A stretch of 64,000 nt of DNA from positions 1 to 64,000 of the forward strand of contig CAWGLV010000001.1 in NCBI GenBank assembly GCA_963823495.1, read 5' to 3'. Made by a program: the position numbers and the translations under genes. Under the pieces are notes generated by a model, which was given only the letters and a program-made list of their open reading frames with translations, was not told the DNA's origin and did not search any database. The DNA is from DATDAH01 sp963823495 (lineage in GTDB: Bacteria; Actinomycetota; Acidimicrobiia; Acidimicrobiales; DATDAH01). Below are positions 43,852-55,376 of the stretch, piece after piece; position 1 is the first letter of the stretch, and each line of letters starts with the position of its first letter.

Positions 43852-44223
43852 TCAGCCCTCCTTCTTGGCGCCGTAGCGGCTACGGGCCTGGTTGCGCTGG
43901 CTGACGCCGGAGGCGTCGAGGGTGCCGCGGATGATCTTGTAGCGCACGCCGGGCAGGTCCTTGACCCGGCCACCGCGGACGAGCACGATCGAGTGCTCCT
44001 GGAGGTTGTGGCCCTCGCCGGGGATGTAGGCGGTGACCTCCATGCCGTTGTTGAGACGGACACGGGCGACCTTGCGCAGGGCCGAGTTCGGCTTCTTCGG
44101 CGTGGCGGTGTACACGCGGGTGCAGACGCCTCGCTTCTGGGGCGCTCCCTTGAGCGCCGGCGTCGCTTCCTTGCGACGCTTCGACTTTCGGCCCTTACGG
44201 ACCAGTTGTTGCACGGTCGGCAC
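43852..44223 (-). CDS. rpsL: 30S ribosomal protein uS12
   Basis: S12, 123 residues, a decoding-centre protein. The GTG start is at 44221-44223 (PTVQQLVRKGRKSKRRKEA). The streptomycin-relevant segments TPKKPNSALRK (Lys43) and GGRVKDLPGVRY (Lys88) have wild-type residues. It is the first gene of the str operon, with a candidate promoter 109-130 bp upstream. Confidence 0.99.
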   Translation of the reverse strand: MPTVQQLVRKGRKSKRRKEATPALKGAPQKRGVCTRVYTATPKKPNSALRKVARVRLNNGMEVTAYIPGEGHNLQEHSIVLVRGGRVKDLPGVRYKIIRGTLDASGVSQRNQARSRYGAKKEG

Positions 44224-44338
44224 GAACGAACCTCTCAGGACATCTTTGGGGGTCTGGGCAGAATGGACAGCCGCCCGAGTGAACACAGGAACTACGGGGG
44301 GACAGCACTCGGTCCTCGGGGACCGGGGACGGCCGCCC

Positions 44339-44367
44339 AGCCTACGGGTCCGAGCCGCGAACGGCAA
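44339..44367 (-). promoter_or_regulatory. Candidate promoter of the str operon
   Basis: On the minus strand TTGCCG (44362-44367) and TAGGCT (44339-44344) are separated by 17 bp, matching sigma-70-type spacing. The predicted start near 44332 gives a leader of about 110 nt before rpsL. Confidence 0.5.
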
Positions 44368-44382
44368 AGGGGGCGGGCGCGC

Positions 44383-46473
44383 TCAGCACGTCGGCACCTC
44401 GCGCCAGCCGTCCTCGGTGATGCGCCAGAGCACCACGGAGCCGTCGGCGGGCCAGAGGTCGGGGTCGCCGAGGGCGAGCACGGCGTGAGCCTCGTCCCCG
44501 GTGGCATAGGTCGTGGTCGTCGCGACCACCCGGCCGGCGACCACCACCGCCAGGTCCAGATCGTCGGCGATCGCCGACTCGATCCGGCCGCCGGCCCAGG
44601 CCCGGGCGCCGGGCACCGGATCGGCCGCCGACCAGCAGCTCTCGGCGTCCTCGACGCCCCGGTCACGGACCCGGACCCGCCGGCCGATGCGGTCCGCCTC
44701 CGGGCCCAGGCCATGGAGCTCCAGGCGGTCCCCCAACGCGAACCGGTCCCAGATGTGGTCCACGGTCGCCGTCAGGTCCAAGGAGTCGGCGTCGGCGTCG
44801 TGGGTCTCACCCCGGGCGTAGACCCCCCGATCGTCGGTGGCCGGCGCGGGCCCGACGAGGCTGACGCCGTCGGCGTCCCACGGCAACTCGGCGCCCAGGA
44901 GGGCGGCGATGGTCGGCACGACGTCGATCGTCTCCGCGATGCGGTCATCGGTGTGGCCGGCGACGGCGATCGAGGCCGGGGCCTTCACCACGAGGGGCAC
45001 GGCCATGATCCCCTGCAGGCTCTCCGGAGCCGGTAGGCGGCGGTGGGTCCCGGGCACGAACGACGCCCCGTGGTCGGCGGTGAGGACCACCAGCGCCTCG
45101 TCATAGAGCCCTTCGGCGTCGAGGCGATCGAGGAGGTCACCCAGCAGCACGTCGGCGTACTGGGCCTGGAGCAGGTGACGCTGCAGCGCGCGGTCCGAGG
45201 CGGCCTGAGTGGTCCAGACGTCGTCCTCGAGGCCGGGGTTGCCCGGACTCGGATAGGTCGACCCGTCGGCGTGACGGTTCCACGGCACGTGCGGGAAGAC
45301 GGTGTGGATGAAGGTGAGGTGGGGCTCGGCCGTCGCCTCGATGCCCGCCACGGCCGAGTGGAACTCGCCGACCCGGTCGAACTCCCCCAACGCGTCGACG
45401 AACGCTTCCCGCTCCCGGGTGATCCGGTCGGCCTCCAGGTCGAGGGCCACCGGGTCCTCGCCGAAGTTGGCCCAGGTCTCGTCGATGGTCGGCAACCAGG
45501 CTTCGAGGACCGCCGGCAGGGTGACGTGTCCGGCCACGACGCCGAGGTCGGACAGCAGCACGCCGAGAGCGGAGGCATCGACCGCGCCCGACGAGTCCTC
45601 ACAGAGGCTCGGCGTGCACAGCGCGGTCAGCGCCTCGTGGGCGGAGATGGTGTAGTCGGCCGCCAGGAGGGTGAAGAGGGAGTCCGGGTGTCCACTGGGG
45701 GTCGGAGGCAGGTTCTCGTCGCGGACGCGGTTGCCGGTGAGGATGGCCGGCACGGCCTCGTGGCTGTAGGCCGCCACCGAGGTGGCGTTCGGGTACCAGA
45801 CCCCGTCACCCGCCAGCCGGGCGAGGTTCGGAAAGCGCTCGGCGTCGATCGACTCGGCATCCGCGGTGAGCACGGAGGCCAGGGGCAACTCGTCGAGCAC
45901 CACCATGACGATCGGTGGGAGGTCGTCGCCCAGGGTCACCTCTGCGGCCGCCACCGAGGCGGGGAAGACCAGCTCGTGGGCCGGGGTGGCCAGAGCGAAG
46001 AAGGCGACGAAGCCGAGCGGGGCCAGGGCCAGCACCGACAGGGTCGACCGCAACAAGGGGCGGTGGCGATAGGCCCGCACGAACCCGATCCCCGCGCCCA
46101 CGGCGCCGACCAGGGTCAGGGGACCGGAGACCAGCGGGAGGTCGTCGAGAACGGTGCCGATCAGGTCGTCGAGCACGTTGGCGGCGACCAGGGCGGCCAG
46201 GCAGCCGATGACCCCCAGGTGCACCGGCCAGTCCCACCGCGGCCGCAACCGGCCCAGGACCAGTTCGATCACCAGGAGCACGGCGGGCACGACGAGCGCG
46301 GCGAGGAGGGCGACCGACAGGACCTCTCCCGGTCCGGATCCATGGGCGACGAAGAAGGTGGGGTTCTGGCCCAACAACGAGAGCAGCGGCACGGTCACCG
46401 CCAGACTCGACAGCGCCAGGACGTGGGCGGCCCGCCAGGCGGGCGTGACCGGCGGCTCGGGCCGGGTGATCAT
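44383..46473 (-). CDS. Membrane-anchored sulfatase/phosphatase-superfamily protein
   Basis: A 696-residue protein with about four N-terminal membrane helices (to residue 165) and an alkaline-phosphatase-superfamily domain outside the membrane. Metal-site motifs are IVMVVLDELPLAS near 188-200 and VLTADHGASFVPGTH near 475-490. The intermediate loop SVAAYSHEAVPAILTGN probably holds the nucleophile Ser/Thr. The substrate is unknown; related actinobacterial proteins are annotated as sulfatase-like hydrolases/transferases. It starts only 19 bp beyond the large hairpin that follows rpoC, so it either relies on read-through or has its promoter within the hairpin region. It sits between the rpoBC and str operons. 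Confidence 0.82.
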   Translation of the reverse strand: MITRPEPPVTPAWRAAHVLALSSLAVTVPLLSLLGQNPTFFVAHGSGPGEVLSVALLAALVVPAVLLVIELVLGRLRPRWDWPVHLGVIGCLAALVAANVLDDLIGTVLDDLPLVSGPLTLVGAVGAGIGFVRAYRHRPLLRSTLSVLALAPLGFVAFFALATPAHELVFPASVAAAEVTLGDDLPPIVMVVLDELPLASVLTADAESIDAERFPNLARLAGDGVWYPNATSVAAYSHEAVPAILTGNRVRDENLPPTPSGHPDSLFTLLAADYTISAHEALTALCTPSLCEDSSGAVDASALGVLLSDLGVVAGHVTLPAVLEAWLPTIDETWANFGEDPVALDLEADRITREREAFVDALGEFDRVGEFHSAVAGIEATAEPHLTFIHTVFPHVPWNRHADGSTYPSPGNPGLEDDVWTTQAASDRALQRHLLQAQYADVLLGDLLDRLDAEGLYDEALVVLTADHGASFVPGTHRRLPAPESLQGIMAVPLVVKAPASIAVAGHTDDRIAETIDVVPTIAALLGAELPWDADGVSLVGPAPATDDRGVYARGETHDADADSLDLTATVDHIWDRFALGDRLELHGLGPEADRIGRRVRVRDRGVEDAESCWSAADPVPGARAWAGGRIESAIADDLDLAVVVAGRVVATTTTYATGDEAHAVLALGDPDLWPADGSVVLWRITEDGWREVPTC

Positions 46474-46492
46474 CGACGCGAACCTAGACGCG

Positions 46493-46542
46493 GTCCTGGC
46501 GCCTGATCCGGTCGCTGGACGGACCGGATCAGGCGCCAGGAC
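46493..46542 (-). terminator. 21-bp perfect inverted repeat after rpoC
   Basis: Arms 46493-46513 and 46522-46542 are perfectly complementary (21 bp, containing CCTGGCGCCTGATCCGGT), with an 8-base loop. It begins 13 bp after the rpoC stop and is the strongest hairpin in the window. It most likely terminates or stabilises the rpoBC transcript. No T-run follows, as is common in actinobacteria. Confidence 0.8.
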
Positions 46543-46555
46543 GACGCGCCGTGGA

Positions 46556-50569
<4,014 letters not shown>

Positions 50570-50605
50570 GAGTGCCTCTTCTCGTGTCTTCTGGCGTCGG
50601 CGCCG

Positions 50606-53600
50606 TTAGATGCGGCCGGTCGTGCGGCTGGCCGCGCGCAGTTCGTCGTCTTCGTCGGTGCCCCGCTCGGGGCGGCTGATGTCGATGCCGAGCTCCTCGG
50701 CGGTACGGAACACGTCCTCGTCCAGCTCGCGCATCTCGATCTCCTCGCCCGCCTGGGAGAGGACCTCGACGTTGATGCAGAGGGCCTGCATCTCCTTGAT
50801 GAGCACCTTGAAGCTCTCGGGGATGCCCGGCTCCGGGATGTTCTCGCCCTTGACGATGGCCTCGTAGACCTTCACCCGGCCGAGCACGTCGTCGGACTTG
50901 ATGGTGAGCAGCTCCTGCAGGCAGTAGGCGGCGCCGTAGGCCTCCAGGGCCCACACCTCCATCTCACCGAAGCGCTGGCCACCGAACTGGGCCTTGCCGC
51001 CCAGGGGCTGCTGGGTGATCATCGAGTACGGCCCGGTGGAACGGGCGTGGATCTTGTCGTCCACGAGGTGGGCCAGCTTCAGGATGTAGATCTGGCCGAC
51101 CATGATCGGGTTGTCGTAGGGCAGGCCGGTCCGACCGTCATAGAGCGTGGCCTTGCCGCTGGACTGGACCAGGCGCTCACCGTCGACGGACTCCGGGACG
51201 ATGTTGGTCAGGAGGTCCTTGATCGTCGGATGGCCCCTGAGACCGTCCTCGACATCGGCTTCCTCCCAGTGGGCCCCGTCGAACACGGGTGTGGCGATGA
51301 GCGTGGCCGGCTTCGTGGTGGGACGGGTCTTGGTCTCGGTGCCCCGGATGGGCTGATCGCCGACGTCGGACTTGCCGTCGCCGTCGATGTCCCAACCCCA
51401 TCGGGCGACGTAGCCGAGGTGGGCCTCGAGCACCTGGCCGACGTTCATCCGGGAGGGGACGCCGAGGGGGTTCAGCAGGACGTCGATGGGTGACCCGTCG
51501 GCCATGAACGGCATGTCCTCGACGGGCAGGATCTTGGAGATCACACCCTTGTTGCCGTGGCGGCCGGCCAGCTTGTCGCCGACGCTGATCTTGCGCTTCT
51601 GTCCGACGTAGACCCGGACCAGCTGGTTCACGCCCGGGGGCAGCTCGTGCTGCTCGTCGCGACTGAACAGCTTGACGTCGATGACCTTGCCCTGCTCGCC
51701 GTGGGGCACCTTCAGGGAGGTGTCGCGTACCTCGCGGGCCTTCTCACCGAAGATGGCCCGCAGGAGGCGCTCCTCGGGGGTCAGCTCGGTCTCGCCCTTG
51801 GGCGTGACCTTGCCGACCAGGACATCGCCGGGGCCCACCTCGGCCCCCACCCGCACGATGCCGCGGTCGTCGAGGTCGGCCAGGATGTCATCGGAGAGGT
51901 TCGGGATGTCCCGGGTGATCTCCTCGGGGCCGAGCTTGGTGTCCCGGGCGTCGATCTCGTACTCGTGGATGTGGATCGAGGTGAGGACGTCGTCACGGAC
52001 CAGCCGCTCGGACAGGATGATGGCGTCCTCGAAGTTGTAGCCCTCCCAGGGCATGAAGGCCACCAGGAGGTTCTTGCCCAGGGCCAGCTCACCCTTGTCG
52101 GTGGAGGGGCCGTCGGCCAGCAGATCGCCCTTCTTGACCTTCTGGCCCTCGACCACTCGGGGCTTCTGGTTGATGGACGTGTCCTGGTTCGAACGCTCGA
52201 ACTTGAGCAGCTTGTAGACCTTGCGTCCCAGCTTGGCGTACTCGACCTCGATGAACTTGCCGTCGACCTCGGTGACCGTCCCGGCGTCCTCGGCCAGGAC
52301 CATGTCGGCCGCGTCGCGGGCGGCCCGCGCCTCGATGCCGGTACCGATGAACGGCGCCTCGGCCCGCACCAGCGGGACCGCCTGACGCTGCATGTTGGCC
52401 CCCATGAGGGCCCGGTTGGCGTCGTCGTGCTCGAGGAAGGGGATCAGCGCCGTGGCCACCGACACGATCTGCTTCGGCGAGATGTCCATCATCTGGACCT
52501 CGGAGGGCGGCACCGAGGAGATCTCGGTGGTGGCCGCGAAGTAGACGTCCCGCTCCAGCATCAGGCGCAGGTCGGCCAGGGAGGCCGCCTGCGGTGAGCG
52601 CCGGACCAGCACCCGTTCGTTGACGAAGTCGCCGTTGGCGTCGATGGGCGCGTTGGCCTGGGCGCAGACGTACTCCTCCTCCTCGTCCGCGGTCAGGAAC
52701 ACGATCTCGTCGGTGACCCGACCGTCGATCACCTTCCGGTAGGGGGTCTCGAGGAAGCCGAACTCGTTCACCCGGGCGTAGGTGGCCAGGGCGCCGATGA
52801 GCCCGATGTTGGGGCCCTCGGGGGTCTCGATCGGGCACATGCGGCCGTAGTGGGAGAAGTGGACGTCACGGACCTCGAAGCCGGCCCGCTCCCGGGAGAG
52901 GCCGCCCGGGCCGAGGGCGCTGAGGCGGCGACGGTGGGTCAGGCCCGACAGGGGGTTGACCTGGTCCATGAACTGGGAGAGCTGGCTCGTGCCGAAGAAC
53001 TCCTTGATCGCGGCGACCACCGGCCGGATGTTGATCAGCGTCTGGGGCGTGATGGCCTCGACGTCCTGGGTGGTCATGCGCTCACGGACGACCCGCTCCA
53101 TGCGGGACAGGCCGATGCGGACCTGGTTCTGGATGAGCTCGCCCACCGACCGGATGCGACGGTTGGCGAAGTGGTCCTGGTCGTCGAGGCGGTAGCCCGG
53201 ATCACCCTTGGCCAGGTGCAGCAGGTACGTGCACGCGGCGAGGACCTCGCAGCGGCTGAGCACGGGCTGGTCCGGCGTGGGCAGGTCCAGGTCCTTCAGC
53301 CCGAAGGTCTCCTGGATGTTCGCCAGCTCGGGACCGAGCTTGCGGTTCAGCTTGTAGCGGCCGACCCGGCTGAGGTCATAGCGCCGGGGCTCGAAGAAGG
53401 CGTTGCGGAAGTAGGCCCGCGCCGATTCGGTGGTGGGGGGCTCGCCCGGACGGGCCCGCTTGTAGATCTCGACCAGGGCCTCGTCCTGGGTCTGGGCGAC
53501 CTCCCGCTCCTTCTCCCACTGCCCCTCGAGGAAGTCGAAGTGGTCGACGAAGCGCTGGATGAAGCCGGGCTCGTTCTCCTCGTCGTAACCGAGGGCACGG

Positions 53601-54217
53601 AGCAGCACGAAGATGCTGAGCCGGCGCTTGCGGGCCACGCGGGTGCCACAGGTGACGTCCTTGCCGGGCTTCTGCTCGACGTCGAACTCGATCCACTCGC
53701 CCCGGTAGGGGTGGATGGTGCCGGTGACCAGCTGGTGCTTGGCCAGGTTCCGGAGGCGGAAGCGCTCACCCGGCTGGAAGATGACGCCCGGCGACCGGAC
53801 GAGCTGGGACACGACGACGCGCTCGGTGCCGTTGATGATGAAGGTGCCCTTGTCGGTCATCATGGGGAAGTCGCCCATGAAGACGGTCTGCTCCTTGATC
53901 TCTCCCGTCTGGGCGTTCATGAACCGGGCCCGCACGAAGATCGGTGCGGAGTAGGTCATGTCCTTCTCCTTGCACTCCTCCACCGTGAACTTCGGCGGCG
54001 GGCGCAGGTCCTCGTCGTCGGGGTCGAACTCCAGCTCGAGCTGGAGCGCCTCGGTGAAGTCCTTGATCGGACTGATGTCGGCGAAGGTGTTGCGGAGGCC
54101 CTGGTGCAGCAGCCACTCGAAGGAGTCGCGCTGAACGGAGATCAGATCGGGCAGAGGGAGCGCTTCGGCGATGGAGCCGAACGAGTAGCGGTCCTGGGCG
54201 ACAGCGCGAGCAGCCAA
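50606..54217 (-). CDS. rpoB: RNA polymerase beta subunit
   Basis: The beta subunit, 1203 residues. TTG at 54215-54217 is the best start (AARAVAQDRYSFGSIAEAL), with GGAG upstream. The rifampicin region reads GTSQLSQFMDQVNPLSGLTH then RRRLSALGPGG. The residues matching E. coli Asp516, His526 and Ser531 are wild type, but Val420 replaces the usual Asn518. The C-terminal blocks GGKAQFGGQRFGEMEVWALE and YEAIVKGENIPEPGIPESFK are intact. It is not adjacent to rplL here, unlike in most bacteria. Confidence 0.99.
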   Translation of the reverse strand: MAARAVAQDRYSFGSIAEALPLPDLISVQRDSFEWLLHQGLRNTFADISPIKDFTEALQLELEFDPDDEDLRPPPKFTVEECKEKDMTYSAPIFVRARFMNAQTGEIKEQTVFMGDFPMMTDKGTFIINGTERVVVSQLVRSPGVIFQPGERFRLRNLAKHQLVTGTIHPYRGEWIEFDVEQKPGKDVTCGTRVARKRRLSIFVLLRALGYDEENEPGFIQRFVDHFDFLEGQWEKEREVAQTQDEALVEIYKRARPGEPPTTESARAYFRNAFFEPRRYDLSRVGRYKLNRKLGPELANIQETFGLKDLDLPTPDQPVLSRCEVLAACTYLLHLAKGDPGYRLDDQDHFANRRIRSVGELIQNQVRIGLSRMERVVRERMTTQDVEAITPQTLINIRPVVAAIKEFFGTSQLSQFMDQVNPLSGLTHRRRLSALGPGGLSRERAGFEVRDVHFSHYGRMCPIETPEGPNIGLIGALATYARVNEFGFLETPYRKVIDGRVTDEIVFLTADEEEEYVCAQANAPIDANGDFVNERVLVRRSPQAASLADLRLMLERDVYFAATTEISSVPPSEVQMMDISPKQIVSVATALIPFLEHDDANRALMGANMQRQAVPLVRAEAPFIGTGIEARAARDAADMVLAEDAGTVTEVDGKFIEVEYAKLGRKVYKLLKFERSNQDTSINQKPRVVEGQKVKKGDLLADGPSTDKGELALGKNLLVAFMPWEGYNFEDAIILSERLVRDDVLTSIHIHEYEIDARDTKLGPEEITRDIPNLSDDILADLDDRGIVRVGAEVGPGDVLVGKVTPKGETELTPEERLLRAIFGEKAREVRDTSLKVPHGEQGKVIDVKLFSRDEQHELPPGVNQLVRVYVGQKRKISVGDKLAGRHGNKGVISKILPVEDMPFMADGSPIDVLLNPLGVPSRMNVGQVLEAHLGYVARWGWDIDGDGKSDVGDQPIRGTETKTRPTTKPATLIATPVFDGAHWEEADVEDGLRGHPTIKDLLTNIVPESVDGERLVQSSGKATLYDGRTGLPYDNPIMVGQIYILKLAHLVDDKIHARSTGPYSMITQQPLGGKAQFGGQRFGEMEVWALEAYGAAYCLQELLTIKSDDVLGRVKVYEAIVKGENIPEPGIPESFKVLIKEMQALCINVEVLSQAGEEIEMRELDEDVFRTAEELGIDISRPERGTDEDDELRAASRTTGRI

Positions 54218-54317
54218 CGGTCACTCCGAGAAGTTGAGGGGCGTGAGGTCCGGGCACCCGCGTGAGGTCGCCAAGAACGAGAGACAGGCGACAACAGGGG
54301 GACGCACGGCACGCAGG

Positions 54318-54346
54318 ATGCTAGGCGCGCACGCGACGACAAGCAA
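54318..54346 (-). promoter_or_regulatory. Candidate rpoB promoter
   Basis: On the minus strand TTGCTT (54341-54346) and TAGCAT (54318-54323) are 17 bp apart. A start near 54311 gives a leader of about 95 nt. This would free rpoBC from the distant rplJL promoter. Confidence 0.6.
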
Positions 54347-54437
54347 CCCGTCATTCCGGGGCCGATTCCGGCCGCCGGCGGGCGTCGGCGCGCAAGGTAG
54401 GACGGGCGGCGCCGCGTGTCAAGGATTTCCTCGCGAA

Positions 54438-54474
54438 CTGCTAGCAGATCTCACACAGCGCTAGCATTCGGGGG
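54438..54474 (+). promoter_or_regulatory. Leaderless promoter and palindrome of the second toxin-antitoxin pair
   Basis: TAGCAT (54462-54467) lies seven bases before the antitoxin ATG, fitting a leaderless -10 box. Upstream, CTGCTAGCAG (54438-54447) is a perfect palindrome, and GCGCTAGC repeats its core beside the -10 box. These are plausible antitoxin operators. Confidence 0.5.
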
Positions 54475-54840
54475 ATGGCGCGATCGGATGAGTTCGACAG
54501 GGAGATCGAGCGGATCCGGGCGTCTCTCGACCTCCACCCCTCGTGGGAACCGTTCGAGGGCCCCGACGACGGCGACCCGGTGCAGCTCTCGGTTCGGGTG
54601 GACCCCCGCCTGCGGCACGACCTCGCCCAGGTGGCGAGACGCCGGAGGCAGTCGGTCAACGCGTTCGTCACCGAGGCGCTCGAGGACGCGATACGGGTCG
54701 AGCGCGATCCTTTCGCCGGCATCGCCGCCCGCATGGCCGCCGACATCCGAGCCGAGATCGGCAAGTCCGTCGAGTCGGGGGAGTACGCGGCCGCGGCCGC
54801 CGAGGTGGATCGACGCGAGTCGGAGTGGACCGACTGGTGA
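54475..54840 (+). CDS. Ribbon-helix-helix-type antitoxin candidate
   Basis: A 121-residue protein. The segment PVQLSVRVDPRLRHDLAQVA followed by RRRRQSVNAFVTEALEDAIR fits a ribbon-helix-helix fold at residues 36-75. The N-terminal 35 residues and the acidic C-terminal tail (EIGKSVESGEYAAAAAEVDR) may contact the partner. It overlaps the downstream gene as GTGA and is divergent from rpoB. It has a leaderless-type promoter. Confidence 0.7.
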   Translation: MARSDEFDREIERIRASLDLHPSWEPFEGPDDGDPVQLSVRVDPRLRHDLAQVARRRRQSVNAFVTEALEDAIRVERDPFAGIAARMAADIRAEIGKSVESGEYAAAAAEVDRRESEWTDW

Positions 54841-55247
54841 TCCTCGTCGACGACGTCCTCGCCCTCCGCATGCTGACCAACGGTGCTCTGGTCATCGACG
54901 ACGACGAGGTGGCGACGACGTGTACCTGGTGGTGGCGCCTCGCCTCGACCATCCACGGCAGCCGGGGCGGCTTCCTGAGCCGCCGCATCGAACGGCAGCC
55001 GGCGCCCGCCGGCAGAGCGATCCGTCGGGCGGTCGACCACCTCCCCGAGCGCTTCGCGATCATCGACCTCCGCCGTCTCCTTCCCGCCATCGGTCCCCTC
55101 GCCGGCGAGCACGGGCTGAACCTCCTGTCCGCCGAAGCGCTGACCGCCGCGACGATCTTGGGCGCCGACATCGTCGTGGGCCAGGACGCCCCAGGCCTGC
55201 GGGAGGCCGCCCGGGTCCGGGGCGTCACCTACCTCGTCGAGGCCTGA
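54837..55247 (+). CDS. PIN-like toxin candidate
   Basis: A 136-residue protein starting from GTG overlapping the antitoxin stop: VILVDDVLALRML, with an acidic pair where PIN proteins begin. It ends TAATILGADIVVGQDAPGLR then VRGVTYLVEA, a C-terminus typical of PIN-like toxins. The central acidic residues are not in standard spacing, so the family call rests on the ends, the size and the overlapping RHH partner. It could also be an uncharacterised toxin of another fold. Confidence 0.6.
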   Translation: MILVDDVLALRMLTNGALVIDDDEVATTCTWWWRLASTIHGSRGGFLSRRIERQPAPAGRAIRRAVDHLPERFAIIDLRRLLPAIGPLAGEHGLNLLSAEALTAATILGADIVVGQDAPGLREAARVRGVTYLVEA

Positions 55248-55290
55248 ACCCGGGCGACGGCGACAGGCCGCGTCGTCGGCTCCCGGGAAT

Positions 55291-55305
55291 GAGTAGGCCC
55301 TACTC
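55291..55305. promoter_or_regulatory. Palindrome upstream of the SLH protein gene
   Basis: GAGTAGG and CCTACTC flank a single C, giving a 15-bp near-perfect palindrome 72 bp before the start of the SLH protein gene. It is a candidate operator, or part of a terminator for the toxin gene ending at 55247. Confidence 0.4.
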
Positions 55306-55376
55306 AGGACAGGGATCAGGCCCGGCGCGACGCTCGATAGCGGGAAGGACCCGCGACGAAGGAGCACACCTCGCCA

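Noticed and set aside
43852..44223. Streptomycin-resistance mutation in rpsL
   Set aside because: The key lysines at 43 and 88 are wild type.
55248..55376. A small gene between the toxin candidate and the SLH protein
   Set aside because: No frame with a plausible start and ribosome-binding site is present in the 129-bp gap. It contains only a palindrome.
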